Of a stretch of 64,000 nucleotides of DNA, positions 1 to 9,516 are shown in pieces. Position numbers and translations under genes: made by a program. The notes under the pieces were generated by a model, which saw only the letters and a list, made by a program, of their open reading frames with translations, was not told where the DNA came from and did not search any database. Each line of letters begins with the position of its first letter. The stretch's first letter is position 1. Origin of the DNA: Paucibacter sp. B2R-40 (GTDB lineage Bacteria; Pseudomonadota; Gammaproteobacteria; Burkholderiales; Burkholderiaceae_C); assembly GCF_025717555.1 (NCBI RefSeq), contig NZ_JAJIRP010000011.1:143435-207434 (forward strand), given 5' to 3'.

Positions 1-3000
1 CGCCGCGTCTTGCTTAAAACCGCATTTTGAGGCGACCTCCGCCAATATATTTGTTGCATGGGTGATGATACTTTTCGCCTCTGAAAAACACCTTGCAACT
101 TCAATCCCTTCAACGCAGCCGTGACTGTCAAAAAGCTCGGGCTCGAACGGGGACTGCAAGCGATAGGACAAGAGAGGCGGTATGCGCCTTATATCACCCA
201 CCACTTTTGAGAGGCTCGCACTGTCTTGGGGATCTTTGGAACCCACATGATTCAAAGACCGAAGATAGTCATTGATGTTTTGCGAAAGATCTCGAATTTG
301 GAACCATTCCAAACTCTCCCTTAAATGCGGGAAAGTTACTCGTATACCGGCCTCCTCTACACTTAAACCCGCTTGCAAATTTCGCTGAGCGCGTGACCCG
401 ATGCGATCCACGCGGCCATTCTTCTGCTCGATACCAATTGGGCTGCCGGAAATTCCAAAATGGGTAACTCGGTCGCAACAGACATGCAAGTCCTCGCCCT
501 CCTGCAGAACGCTGGTGGTTATGAGGACCATCGGGTATCCCGGCATCCGAAATCGCCGAGCTATTGAAGTTCGAGAACTGGTGTTTTGGCCGCTTGCCCA
601 TTCCACTGGTGCAAACGGGCTCATTTGTTGCTGAAAAGTCAGCCTCCACTTATTCCGCTTGACGCGATCGGCCCCCTTAAGAAATTCCGCAAAATTTGTC
701 TTGGCAATCTGAGGCCAAGCCTCGGCCAAACTCCGCAAAATGGATGCGGTTCCGAACACTCTCTCCGGACGAGCGCATATGGCCACGACTCTTGCAACTA
801 GCGCTTTTGCAGCAGAGTTGCTGTCGTCGTTGGCCGTGCTCCACCAACCCAGATAAAGGTCTATGAAGGGATGATCAAGCCGGAGCAACGCGAAAAGGAG
901 CTCGCGCTGCAAATCGAGCTCCCTCAGTTGTGAGTTGGCTTTGGCAAGTGCACTGCCATCCTCAGGCTCGGCTGCATTGTGCAGGCAGGACCACACGGTA
1001 TCCCATGCCGGCAGTATTTCCTTACCCAACCCTGATTGATACAAGGCCAAGCCAATCGTTGGAGCAGATAGAAGAACCTCCGCTTGCTCCATGTCGATCA
1101 GATCCTCCTCTTGGCGATCAGATGAAATGAGCTCCAGTAAATATTCATGCAAATGCCGGAACGGCATACTTTCTAACTGCGGCAGCTTATCCGCCATCAA
1201 TAATGCCCAGGCGCACTGTAGGCGGCGGTGTCGGCCAAGCTCATTTGCCGCTCCAGCCAGCTTTGAGGCTGTCTCGGCAAGTTCGAAGAATGGTATTTGC
1301 GGCAAATTTGAACAGCGCTCCATGATGAAGTGCCGCCAATCCAGCTCACCGATGATGGCTTCTAGGCGCCTTGGGTCGCGAAGACGATCACGCAGCAACT
1401 TGGGATGGGGCAGCCTATTGACGTCCGCGAACCTTGCGCCCATTGGATCCAATTTACCCCGAAAGAACCAACTGAAGAGCGTTTCTGATCCAGCAGGAAT
1501 TTCGACTTCCTTGTCATCGATCATCACCTCAGGTTCGTCTTCCACCGACGTGGTCGCGCCCGTGGCCGCAGGTGAAGCAACGAGTGTTTTTCTGGATTGA
1601 TCTCTTGCATTTGACAACTCAATTGCGGAGCCAGGCATACCCTCTTGGACCAAATACTGAACAAACCAGTCGTCGAATTCTTGGTTCAATCGCGAGTAGA
1701 GGTCATCAACGCTCTTCAATCGACGCACGAATACGAGTTGTTTATCCCCTTCAGAGAACGCCTCCCTGCCCAAGCGTTTGGCCTCTACTTCCAGTTTTGG
1801 ATGAGGCGGCTCTTTTCCAAACACTTCCCTGTAGGAGCCGACTAAGCTTCCAATCAAAGTGCCATCAATAGCCTGGGCGTCGCTGGCCGGGCCGGAACCG
1901 AGCTCGACGTCCAGAGTCGCACCGCTTGGTAGCCCGCGCCCGTCTTCATCGGCAAGTTCTTCCTTCTCGACCTTAGCGGTCTGCGGCGGAGCGTACGCCT
2001 CCCACGACGAAAACATGGCCATCGGGAATTGACCACCATTCTCTCCCTGCAAATGTTCGACCAAGCGTTTTTGAACCACCGCAGTAAATAAGCGTTGTTG
2101 CAGAGTTTCTGGATCGCTTTTGCCTGCCAAACTGATTCCTGCCTCAGCGCGGCGCTCGATACGATATTGGTTTCGACTCAGTCTATTGAGACCGACCTTT
2201 AGCTCTTGAACCCGCCGGATCATGTATGGCTTTAGGCCTGCCTGGACTTCACTCCAGCCGCCGCCCGCTCGCCGTTGCTCAGCTACTTCGCGGATGCGCT
2301 CATGAGGTGCCGGACTTACATGGGGCGATGCAAAAAGTTCAAATTGCTTCACCAATTGCATCAAATCCCGGTCGAACGGCGTGCCAGAAAGCAATAGGGC
2401 GGCCCCAAATTTCCGCGTCCCGCCTTGCTCCCCTACACCCAATGCATTTGCAAGAAAATTCGCGCGATCAGAGGCACCCTTGCCAGCGCCGCTTTTGAGC
2501 AAGTGTGCTTCATCAACGACCAACAAGTCGTAGTACGGGATAGCAGCATTCACAAGACCGGCAGCGCGTTCCTTGAACTTCGCCTTTGTTTTTACTCCCC
2601 GAAAATCGACCGGCGCCCCAGCCAGCGCGGCCAGCGTTCTGACTCGATTGGCCCAGCCTTCAGTTGTATCGCCTGTAAGGTGAAAACTAAGCGCTGAAAG
2701 GGTAAGGAATACATCTGGGGTCGAAGGCGCGGTCACTGCGTTTGTTACCCAGTCATCAACTCGCACACATGCAAAACTCGCCGCAGGAGGCAATCCGGCT
2801 GGTCCCTGAACACGCATGTCTGGCTGTCGTACGTTGCTGCGAATAAATGCGGGTAGCTCCCTTGAATGCCATTTGCGCATCACGTTCTGGGACGGAGCCA
2901 AGTACAGCACCCGAAAGCCAGGCTGCAGATGGCGAAAAAGTGCAACAACGGCAAGTGCCACATAGGTCTTTCCCATGCCGACCTCATCTGCCAGATAAGC

Positions 3001-3159
3001 ACAGCCCTGAGAAATTAGCATCCTATGCAAGGCCATGGCCGCCTTCAATTGTTGCTCTCCGATATCCTCAAAGCCCGGCAGTTTTCCGGACATATCAAGC
3101 AAGGCAGAGGCAGCCTCGAATGACCACGGGCGTTGCGATGGAAAGATTTCCGAAGTCAA
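1..3159 (-). CDS. Large SNF2/DEAH-type helicase, 3' end beyond the left edge
   Basis: An open frame runs without a stop from about 3159 to the window edge (about 1050 residues seen; the C-terminus is missing). It carries a Walker A motif (DEVGMGKT, near 2975), a DEAH box (VVDEAHLL, near 2490) and a motif VI of SNF2/RapA type (QKNGRVDRIG, near 420), so it is an ATP-driven translocase or helicase with both RecA lobes present, separated by a long insert. The likely start is a TTG at 3159 that overlaps the stop of the upstream phospholipase D-like gene as TTGA; an in-frame ATG near 3091 is the alternative but would remove residues ahead of the ATPase core. With the two genes upstream it forms a compact three-gene unit, probably for defence against foreign DNA. 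The fold is clear; the specific role is inferred. Confidence 0.8.
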   Translation of the reverse strand, partial: MTSEIFPSQRPWSFEAASALLDMSGKLPGFEDIGEQQLKAAMALHRMLISQGCAYLADEVGMGKTYVALAVVALFRHLQPGFRVLYLAPSQNVMRKWHSRELPAFIRSNVRQPDMRVQGPAGLPPAASFACVRVDDWVTNAVTAPSTPDVFLTLSALSFHLTGDTTEGWANRVRTLAALAGAPVDFRGVKTKAKFKERAAGLVNAAIPYYDLLVVDEAHLLKSGAGKGASDRANFLANALGVGEQGGTRKFGAALLLSGTPFDRDLMQLVKQFELFASPHVSPAPHERIREVAEQRRAGGGWSEVQAGLKPYMIRRVQELKVGLNRLSRNQYRIERRAEAGISLAGKSDPETLQQRLFTAVVQKRLVEHLQGENGGQFPMAMFSSWEAYAPPQTAKVEKEELADEDGRGLPSGATLDVELGSGPASDAQAIDGTLIGSLVGSYREVFGKEPPHPKLEVEAKRLGREAFSEGDKQLVFVRRLKSVDDLYSRLNQEFDDWFVQYLVQEGMPGSAIELSNARDQSRKTLVASPAATGATTSVEDEPEVMIDDKEVEIPAGSETLFSWFFRGKLDPMGARFADVNRLPHPKLLRDRLRDPRRLEAIIGELDWRHFIMERCSNLPQIPFFELAETASKLAGAANELGRHRRLQCAWALLMADKLPQLESMPFRHLHEYLLELISSDRQEEDLIDMEQAEVLLSAPTIGLALYQSGLGKEILPAWDTVWSCLHNAAEPEDGSALAKANSQLRELDLQRELLFALLRLDHPFIDLYLGWWSTANDDSNSAAKALVARVVAICARPERVFGTASILRSLAEAWPQIAKTNFAEFLKGADRVKRNKWRLTFQQQMSPFAPVEWASGQNTSSRTSIARRFRMPGYPMVLITTSVLQEGEDLHVCCDRVTHFGISGSPIGIEQKNGRVDRIGSRAQRNLQAGLSVEEAGIRVTFPHLRESLEWFQIRDLSQNINDYLRSLNHVGSKDPQDSASLSKVVGDIRRIPPLLSYRLQSPFEPELFDSHGCVEGIEVARCFSEAKSIITHATNILAEVASKCGFKQDAA

Positions 3160-5186
3160 TTCGAATCCTTTGTATTGACGAAATGGCGAGCCACTCCACT
3201 CTCCTGCCCCGGCGCGCACAGAAACATGCGCTCGGCCCATTCCAACCAAACCGGCTCCAAAGTTGAGAGCGGCTTCTGCAAGAGCAGCCCATTCAAAAGG
3301 CACTTGGCCCGGAGGGACAATTTCTTGGCGGAGAGAATTTCGCGGTGATCAGAACAAATTTGAATCACCCACAGCAGCATTGCCCAAGCTGCGACCGGTT
3401 CCACAACATTTCCGTCCTCAGCTTGCTCAATACGGTCCACCAAACACCGCAAGGAATCAGGTCTGGGTGCTGAAAAATAGTATTCACAACGAACGGAATT
3501 GAGGCGAAGTTGCTCTTCCTTTAATCTCACTCGAAGCAGATAGAAGCTTCCATGGACCGCAGCCATTTCTTCAAAAATATCCAATTCCAATGAGCCTGCC
3601 GGAGGTGTTTCTCCTGAGGCTCCCCGCCGCAAGAGCAGAACTTCCAATTGCTCATAGTCTCCCGGACAGGAGCCCGTGCCACCAGCCGCAAGGCTTCGCC
3701 ACATCTCAAGGATGCGCCAGACGTCCGGTCTCAAATCCTCAGGCGGAGGCCGGTGGTCAAGGGCGCACTGTTGAACCCACACGATCGAAAGACCAACACC
3801 GTCAACTTCGACCTTGATCCATGGATTGCTCTGTAGATCCCTGTATAGCGATTCACTGGTCTTCAACTTGAAACTGTGAGGCAGCATGGTCGCTCGCCCG
3901 AATTTCTTGCCCTGCGCATCAATCAGGCGAACTTCTGTCTCGGCATATCGCCGGCGGTCTTTGCTGGTGACGAAATCGATCCCAAGCTCCAAGGTGTGCC
4001 AATTGAATATGGCAAAAATATTGGGCCCTGTTTCCACCACATCGGCATGAGTGGCAGGCTCAAGTGGTTTAAGAAATCGTATGGGCTGGCGGCTCAGGTC
4101 GGTGAGCCATGCGTCCCCCTTATCGGGAAACAAGAAACCCGCCTCAAAATTGAGCTTGAAAGCCTTGTTGCTGAAATTCACCGAGCCCATAAAGCAGAAT
4201 TGGCCCGGAATTCGAATCACTTTGGCGTGAAAGAACCGTGGCGTTTCCTCTTTTCTTCTACTTCCCGCGAGGTCTGCGTCGCCAAACTCACACCAGCGGA
4301 GGTTGGCAGCATCTCTGAGTGCGCAATAGGCGTCTTCTTCTATCTGTGCTGCTCCGCCCGCCGCCTGCCATGGATCCTCAGGCAGCCAAAGGTCAAGCGC
4401 CTTTGCACCCGTCGTATTCAGCAACAGTTGAACCAATTCAGCATGCCCAGCGTCAGCAAAGTAAGGTGAGAACACCTCCACTCGGACTCCATCACTTTGC
4501 TTAACCTTGTGCTTCATGATTTCGTCAAACCATTTGATGAAGCTAGGTTTTCCAGGGACAAATACCTGAAACAAGGGCTCATCAGAACGACGCCGCAGAG
4601 CAGAGCTATCACTCAGCTCCTTGCGGAACATGGCAGCCACACTGTTTCGAGCACCACTTCCGGTCAAAAATGAGAGCAAACCGACCAAGCCGGGAACGAC
4701 GCCCGCAGGCGGTTTGGCTGGATCGAAAGCAGGCGCAAAATACCAGCACTCAATGTTCTCCCACCAGCCTGCTTTGGTCAGATTGGCTGAGCCAGCGCCT
4801 AACACCCAGCGCACCAATCCTTTGCCGTTCTCGAGGCGGAGCAACATGACCTTGCCATGAAATTCATGCTGCAAACGCATGGGCAACATTTCATAGGCCA
4901 GCATTGGGCAGCCTGCCACGACTACTCGGGCATCGAAGTACACCGCGACATTGATAGGGGAATCGCGCAACAGCGACTCCATTTGCAAATGGCGAACAGC
5001 AGAATGCAAGGACAGTCCATCGCCACCATCCGGCTGCAGCAATGGAAGGATTGCCGTCTCAAAAAACTCGGGCTCAAAGGCATATGTGGTGAAGAGAGCA
5101 TCGGTTACTCGATACCCATCCAACTCTTCAATGGCACTGCGCAGGGCATCCTTCAGCATGCCCCATTGGCTGGTAGTCTCGCTCAA
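3156..5186 (-). CDS. Phospholipase D-like (HKD) protein, putative nuclease
   Basis: A 676-residue protein with two HKD half-motifs: HGK at residues 110-112 with GSANLT at 132-137, and HAK at 320-322 with GSVNFS at 334-339. Paired motifs of this kind build one active site in PLD-superfamily enzymes, which in bacterial defence loci often act as nucleases (DrmC of DISARM, for example). About 300 residues after the second motif have no motif I recognise. The start is a TTG overlapping the stop of the preceding gene (TTGA at 5183-5186), and the stop overlaps the TTG start of the downstream helicase in the same way, so translation is probably coupled through all three genes. No signal peptide is visible, so it should be cytoplasmic. 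The PLD fold is well supported; substrate and role are inferred from context. Confidence 0.8.
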   Translation of the reverse strand: MSETTSQWGMLKDALRSAIEELDGYRVTDALFTTYAFEPEFFETAILPLLQPDGGDGLSLHSAVRHLQMESLLRDSPINVAVYFDARVVVAGCPMLAYEMLPMRLQHEFHGKVMLLRLENGKGLVRWVLGAGSANLTKAGWWENIECWYFAPAFDPAKPPAGVVPGLVGLLSFLTGSGARNSVAAMFRKELSDSSALRRRSDEPLFQVFVPGKPSFIKWFDEIMKHKVKQSDGVRVEVFSPYFADAGHAELVQLLLNTTGAKALDLWLPEDPWQAAGGAAQIEEDAYCALRDAANLRWCEFGDADLAGSRRKEETPRFFHAKVIRIPGQFCFMGSVNFSNKAFKLNFEAGFLFPDKGDAWLTDLSRQPIRFLKPLEPATHADVVETGPNIFAIFNWHTLELGIDFVTSKDRRRYAETEVRLIDAQGKKFGRATMLPHSFKLKTSESLYRDLQSNPWIKVEVDGVGLSIVWVQQCALDHRPPPEDLRPDVWRILEMWRSLAAGGTGSCPGDYEQLEVLLLRRGASGETPPAGSLELDIFEEMAAVHGSFYLLRVRLKEEQLRLNSVRCEYYFSAPRPDSLRCLVDRIEQAEDGNVVEPVAAWAMLLWVIQICSDHREILSAKKLSLRAKCLLNGLLLQKPLSTLEPVWLEWAERMFLCAPGQESGVARHFVNTKDSN

Positions 5187-6430
5187 ACGATGCCCTTCTT
5201 TTTGAAGTCGACTTGATTCAGGATTGCCAAAAATGAGCCGAGAAAAAAATCGTTACTGTGTGAATTCATCCAATTTTGAAAATTCAAACTCGATAACTCG
5301 CTGGCTGTTGGCAGCGTACCGGGGGTCATATTCAGCACCACTTTGATGAGCCCGCCCTCCCAATAGCACCACGGCACACCTCCACGCTGCTTGGAAACTT
5401 CGGCGTGATGATTGAGAAGGAGATCAATCGCTAGCCGCCAGTTCTTCGCCTTCATCGCGTCACAGAAGTCTCTCAACCCACCGGCTCTCTTTTGCCATTG
5501 GCCATCAAAACCGGCACCAGGGAAGTCCGGCAGGCTCGGATCCCTGAATGGCCATTCCGACAAGCCGGCCAGTTGAGAAGTAAGTTCTGTTGCATTGCGG
5601 CCATGTGAACCCAACAACCAGGCGAAGGTCAATGCCGCCAGAGACAGAGACTCATCAAAATCTCTCACGCAACCCGCAAATTCCTTCAATGGCACCGAGT
5701 GGGCCGTCAGCCATGCCAAGAACTCTCTTGGTGGCGGCACGGCAGTCCTGCCTTGCAAGAAGGACTTGGCCTGGGCGAACACCTCGCCTTGCCAAGCCAC
5801 GGCAGTGACTCCGCCAGACAAAAGACAGTTGGCGAGTTTTTCGCGTCCACCCTCAACCTGCAAAATTCCGAGCACCCATTTACCAACCCCTTCCAATTGC
5901 GCTAAGTCGAGCTGCACGCACTTCTTGTCTAGCGCCAGTCGCCATTCGGAGCCAGAGGTCTTACTCAGAAATAGCTTGGTAATTTCCACTCCAACGGGCG
6001 TTAGTCGACGGCTCTCGTCTGTCAACCCTGATGACCTCAGCGCTGTGGAGTAGAGGCCCCAAAGTCCGGCCTGGCGTTGGTTGTCGAGGATGCGCGCTTC
6101 TTTGGCACCGCCAAGGAACACCGGGAATCCAGAGCTTCGCTTGATACGGCGAGAACCGATAACTTCCGGCAAATCTAGCCGCAATCGCGCTCGAGATGTC
6201 ATCTGCTCAAAGCGCTCGAAGCACTCCCAATCGGGAGCCTCCTGAGCTTCATTGCCGCAAAGGTAAAAGCCAATCAACGTCAAGATGAAATTGTCCAAGT
6301 GACTGGTCACGGTAGTCAGATTGCCCACCATTTTTCGACCAACGCTTGACCACAATAGCTCTATGCCCAGGGGGTCACGACTACCACGTGGGCGCAAACT
6401 GTCGTCGAGAGAAGTGAAGAAAAAGCTCAT
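5183..6430 (-). CDS. Unrecognised protein, first gene of the helicase/PLD unit
   Basis: A 415-residue protein if it starts at the ATG at 6430. The frame stays open to a TTG at 6511, but those extra 27 residues look like untranslated leader. No strong ribosome-binding site helps the choice. No catalytic motif is recognised. A hydrophobic stretch near residues 48-60 (FILTLIGFY) looks like a buried helix rather than a clear membrane anchor, and the rest reads as a mostly helical soluble protein. Its stop overlaps the TTG start of the PLD-like gene, so it is the leader gene of a three-gene operon with the PLD-like protein and the SNF2-type helicase. A sensor or adaptor role would suit that context but is a guess. 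Confidence 0.7.
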   Translation of the reverse strand: MSFFFTSLDDSLRPRGSRDPLGIELLWSSVGRKMVGNLTTVTSHLDNFILTLIGFYLCGNEAQEAPDWECFERFEQMTSRARLRLDLPEVIGSRRIKRSSGFPVFLGGAKEARILDNQRQAGLWGLYSTALRSSGLTDESRRLTPVGVEITKLFLSKTSGSEWRLALDKKCVQLDLAQLEGVGKWVLGILQVEGGREKLANCLLSGGVTAVAWQGEVFAQAKSFLQGRTAVPPPREFLAWLTAHSVPLKEFAGCVRDFDESLSLAALTFAWLLGSHGRNATELTSQLAGLSEWPFRDPSLPDFPGAGFDGQWQKRAGGLRDFCDAMKAKNWRLAIDLLLNHHAEVSKQRGGVPWCYWEGGLIKVVLNMTPGTLPTASELSSLNFQNWMNSHSNDFFLGSFLAILNQVDFKKKGIV

Positions 6431-6596
6431 CGGGAGGAATGTGAGGCAACTCACACGGTCTGAGGAAAATGACAATGACAACGGAAGGAATCTGTTCCGC
6501 AACAGGTACAAAATGAATCACACCCTCTAGGCAAGAGTTAGATTCAGAAAAGCGATCCAGTCGTGGATTCATACATGGCGAACCATAACTTCATAT

Positions 6597-6942
6597 TCAC
6601 GCGCCACCGCGACGCGCTCTCTTGCCGTTTTCAACTTTTGGCTCTGGCAAACGGCACCAACCTAATTCCGCCTCGATCTTGGCCCAGGCGGCGGTGATGA
6701 CGCTGCGCTCAGCTCGCACGCGAACGCCTTCTCGCAAGTCAGACAACGGGTACAACTGGCCACTTTCTTCTTGGTAAAAAAACACGCTCGTAAACATTTC
6801 CGGTATTCGCGATGCGGTGCGTTTCGAATTTTTGGGACAACAAAGTGAATCCGTGATTGAGACTGATGGCCGTTGAATCCAGAGAGCCATCCGGCATGCA
6901 TACCGTGCTGCAAATCAACTCGGACCTATTCATGCCCTTCAC
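6597..6942 (-). pseudogene. Small gene broken by a frameshift in a T7 run
   Basis: Two frames join into one sensible protein. The first starts at ATG 6942 and reads through NTGNVYERVF; the second continues as YQEESGQLYPLSDL to a stop at 6597. They meet in a run of seven T (minus strand; A7 at 6776-6782). With six T the product would read NVYERVFYQEES and run about 115 residues; with seven it stops soon after at VPVV. I do not recognise the family. The alternatives are a real one-base insertion, transcriptional slippage on the T run, or a sequencing error. It follows a truncated RecB-like gene, so decay is the simplest reading. Confidence 0.5.
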
Positions 6943-6945
6943 TCG

Positions 6946-7176
6946 CTACCAAAGCCCGCCTTCAATGTCAGGTGCGACCATGGACTGCTGCCTTTTGGCC
7001 AGGTGCTCCGTGCCCTTGCGAGCAATCAGCTCAGCGGACTCAACTTGCTTGACTTTGGTAGGGCGAAATTCGCCGTCGCTTAGGCCACACAAATCAAGTG
7101 CGGTGAGGTGCTCACAGTCGATGAAGTGGACCAGGTCGGTCGCCGAGAAACACAAGCTCGAATCGATTTTCTGCAC
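6946..7176 (-). pseudogene. 5' remnant of a RecB-like nuclease gene (TM0106 type)
   Basis: A 76-codon frame whose first 57 or so residues resemble the N-terminus of the TM0106 family of RecB-like putative nucleases (FSATDLVHF, then DCEHLTALDL, then LIARKGTEHL). The full proteins are many times longer and carry the nuclease and helicase-like parts further on; here the match ends after the KGTEH segment and the frame stops. Only the start of the gene survives, so it cannot encode an active nuclease. It lies 120 bases downstream of the UvrD-type helicase gene on the same strand and may once have been the last gene of that operon. The family call is from memory of the pattern. Confidence 0.5.
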
Positions 7177-7296
7177 TATGTTTGGCCTAGAGTTTCATCC
7201 AATTTATCAAGCGGCTAGCTCACTAAGAGATCTAGTCAAATATTCAGATCGGCAGGCAAATCCCAATCAGGGTCTCGCCTTTGCAAACAACACCAG

Positions 7297-9516
7297 TCAA
7301 AAAAGAATCAAACCTGCCTCCCGCTTTGCTCTGGTCAGAGCGACATAAAGCAGCCGTCGCTCTTGCGCTGTTTCCTCAAGGTCACCCAGCGCCGACCGTC
7401 GCCCCACAACGATTACACGGTCAAATTCCAGACCCTTGGCACGATGTAAGGTAGCAAACCGAACGGCCTCGGGCGCCGCCGTCATCATCTGATCTTTGTC
7501 GATCACAACAGTCGACATGCCTTCCGACTTACAGCGTTGTTCAATTGCCGATCTGACTGCCGTCGATCGAACGAGCACAGCAGCGGTTCGAGAGACCACG
7601 CAATCATTGGCGTTGAGCGAAGCGTCGGCCTCGCGCCAGTTTTTCAGGTAGCGCACTGTTTCATCAATAGCTGCAGCTAGATCATCAACTTGGATCATTG
7701 GATGACTTGGGCCATGTGAGAGGGACTTATAACGACGCAGTTCATCGTGGCCATCGTCCAGGTCGTCCACGTCCACCCCCTCAAGCAAAGCTACGGCCTG
7801 ATTGCGAATCTCGGCTGTGGTGCGGTAGTTCAAATAGAGCTTTTTGCTGCGGCCACGAATATCAATTCCACACTTACTCATGGCGGCACGGTTGCGCGGG
7901 TAAATGCGCTGATGTCCGTCTCCGACAAAGAACAGATCATTGTTGACGCATGGCACCATTGCGCGCAGAAGGCGCAGAGACTGTGTACCGAAGTCCTGCG
8001 TTTCATCGACGATGACGCTTGAGTAGACTTGCGTACTCACTTTGCCGGAAGCCTTAGCCTCGGCTGCTTCGGTCTCCAGCAGCGCTGTCGCATCGCGATA
8101 CGCATCATCAACTTCCTTCAATTGCCTTGTACTCAATTGCTGACGGTACTCATCAAACACTGGCCACACTGCATCTCGTTTGGACCGGGCCAAGGTCACG
8201 CCTCGTCCGATGCGCCTGGCTGCTCGGTACTCATCACGCGATGAAACACCCTGGGCCAAAACAACCTGATCGAACTCCTCGTCGTAGAACTCTTCTGTCA
8301 AGTCAAGTGAACTGTCTCGAGCTGCCATTGCCGTGCTCCATGCAGCTTTCGCTCCAGCATCTTCTTTGCGTCCGTAAACGATCCGATGAGGGTAGCGCCG
8401 AGCACGCAAAAAGGCATATACCCAAGCATCGAGATTCTTGACTTCGATCTTCTCCATCGTGCGAGGAGAGCACAGTGACTTTAGGTTGTCTTCAATGTCT
8501 CGGGCGAGGTTCTTGGTGAACGTCGTGAACAGCACCTTTTGACCATCGGCCGTGGCATTTTCAGCCAACCATTTGGCGCGGTGCATGGCCAGTACTGTCT
8601 TGCCTGTCCCAGCACCGCCAAGCACTCGGACGGGACCACTACGGCTACCACTGGCCAACTTGTGCTGTGTTGGATGCAAGAAGATGCGCCATTGCGCCAG
8701 TGGTGCATTGAGCATTGCGGCCATGGCAGCATCGTCGGTGACAACCACAAAGCGAGACTGGGATTCTGGCTTCAGCAACGCGGCTTCAAAGTCCTCCGTG
8801 TCAATCGCGCGGTCGACTCTCGTTTCTCGGGAACCAAGAACCTGGTCGACCGAATCTCCGGCACCAACAAGGAACAAGCCCTCATAGGCCTCCAGTGGCA
8901 GACTTTCTTGCATGCCGTCAAGCTCAGACTCAGTGGCAATGCGACGCACGCGCGCGAGCAGATCCTCGGGCACTCCGAGCGCCAGCAAATGTTGGTCCGA
9001 CAGCCCTTCGAAGCTTGCCCATGGTGTGTTGGCGCCGCCTTGGCCGCCGGGGAAGACTTCTGGGACTTCCACCAGTGCGGCCACCGGAGGCGCCTCTTCA
9101 ACGCTCGTCACTGTCTCTAGCACCACCACTTGCATCGCACCGGTGACACGATTGATTGCCAGCTTTCGGTTCTTTGCCCAGGCGTAGGCTGCGTCATGAT
9201 GATCAACGTAAAGCAAGGTGTAGACATTGCCCCGTTCCGGCTTGTGCACGATGCCACGCCAGTCCAAATCTATGCGAACAGAACGAAGATTTGGGTCGCG
9301 GGACTGAATGTTCTCGTAGTTGATACCCGGCGCGGTAGGGTCAATTTGAAATGCCATCGCCCATTTCAAAACTTTGGCATGCACAGCCATTGGCAGCTTC
9401 GCCGTCTGGGCCAAAAAATCATGCGACATCGCCACCACAGGCTTGAAACCAGCGGCCCCCGTTCCCGCAATCCTGGCTCCGCTGTTCGTCGTTGCACTCA
9501 TGTTTGAGGTGTTCAT
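7297..9516 (-). CDS. UvrD-type superfamily 1 helicase with RelE-like N-terminus
   Basis: A 739-residue protein. Residues about 25-132 resemble a RelE/ParE-type fold, ending in the strand pattern WAKNRKLAINRVTGAMQV. A linker follows, then a UvrD-type ATPase: Walker A GGAGTGKT at 300-307, Walker B VDETQD at 503-508, and the C-terminal motifs HRAKGLEFD and LLYVALTRAK near 680-725. The start is set at ATG 9516, which overlaps the stop of the upstream gene (ATGA) and has an AGGAGGGG ribosome-binding site just before it; the frame stays open further upstream but only inside the previous gene. It is the last gene of the six-gene operon. The helicase call is firm. The RelE-like call rests on pattern; whether that domain is an active RNase, a DNA-binding part or a structural part is unknown. 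Confidence 0.85.
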   Translation of the reverse strand: MNTSNMSATTNSGARIAGTGAAGFKPVVAMSHDFLAQTAKLPMAVHAKVLKWAMAFQIDPTAPGINYENIQSRDPNLRSVRIDLDWRGIVHKPERGNVYTLLYVDHHDAAYAWAKNRKLAINRVTGAMQVVVLETVTSVEEAPPVAALVEVPEVFPGGQGGANTPWASFEGLSDQHLLALGVPEDLLARVRRIATESELDGMQESLPLEAYEGLFLVGAGDSVDQVLGSRETRVDRAIDTEDFEAALLKPESQSRFVVVTDDAAMAAMLNAPLAQWRIFLHPTQHKLASGSRSGPVRVLGGAGTGKTVLAMHRAKWLAENATADGQKVLFTTFTKNLARDIEDNLKSLCSPRTMEKIEVKNLDAWVYAFLRARRYPHRIVYGRKEDAGAKAAWSTAMAARDSSLDLTEEFYDEEFDQVVLAQGVSSRDEYRAARRIGRGVTLARSKRDAVWPVFDEYRQQLSTRQLKEVDDAYRDATALLETEAAEAKASGKVSTQVYSSVIVDETQDFGTQSLRLLRAMVPCVNNDLFFVGDGHQRIYPRNRAAMSKCGIDIRGRSKKLYLNYRTTAEIRNQAVALLEGVDVDDLDDGHDELRRYKSLSHGPSHPMIQVDDLAAAIDETVRYLKNWREADASLNANDCVVSRTAAVLVRSTAVRSAIEQRCKSEGMSTVVIDKDQMMTAAPEAVRFATLHRAKGLEFDRVIVVGRRSALGDLEETAQERRLLYVALTRAKREAGLILF

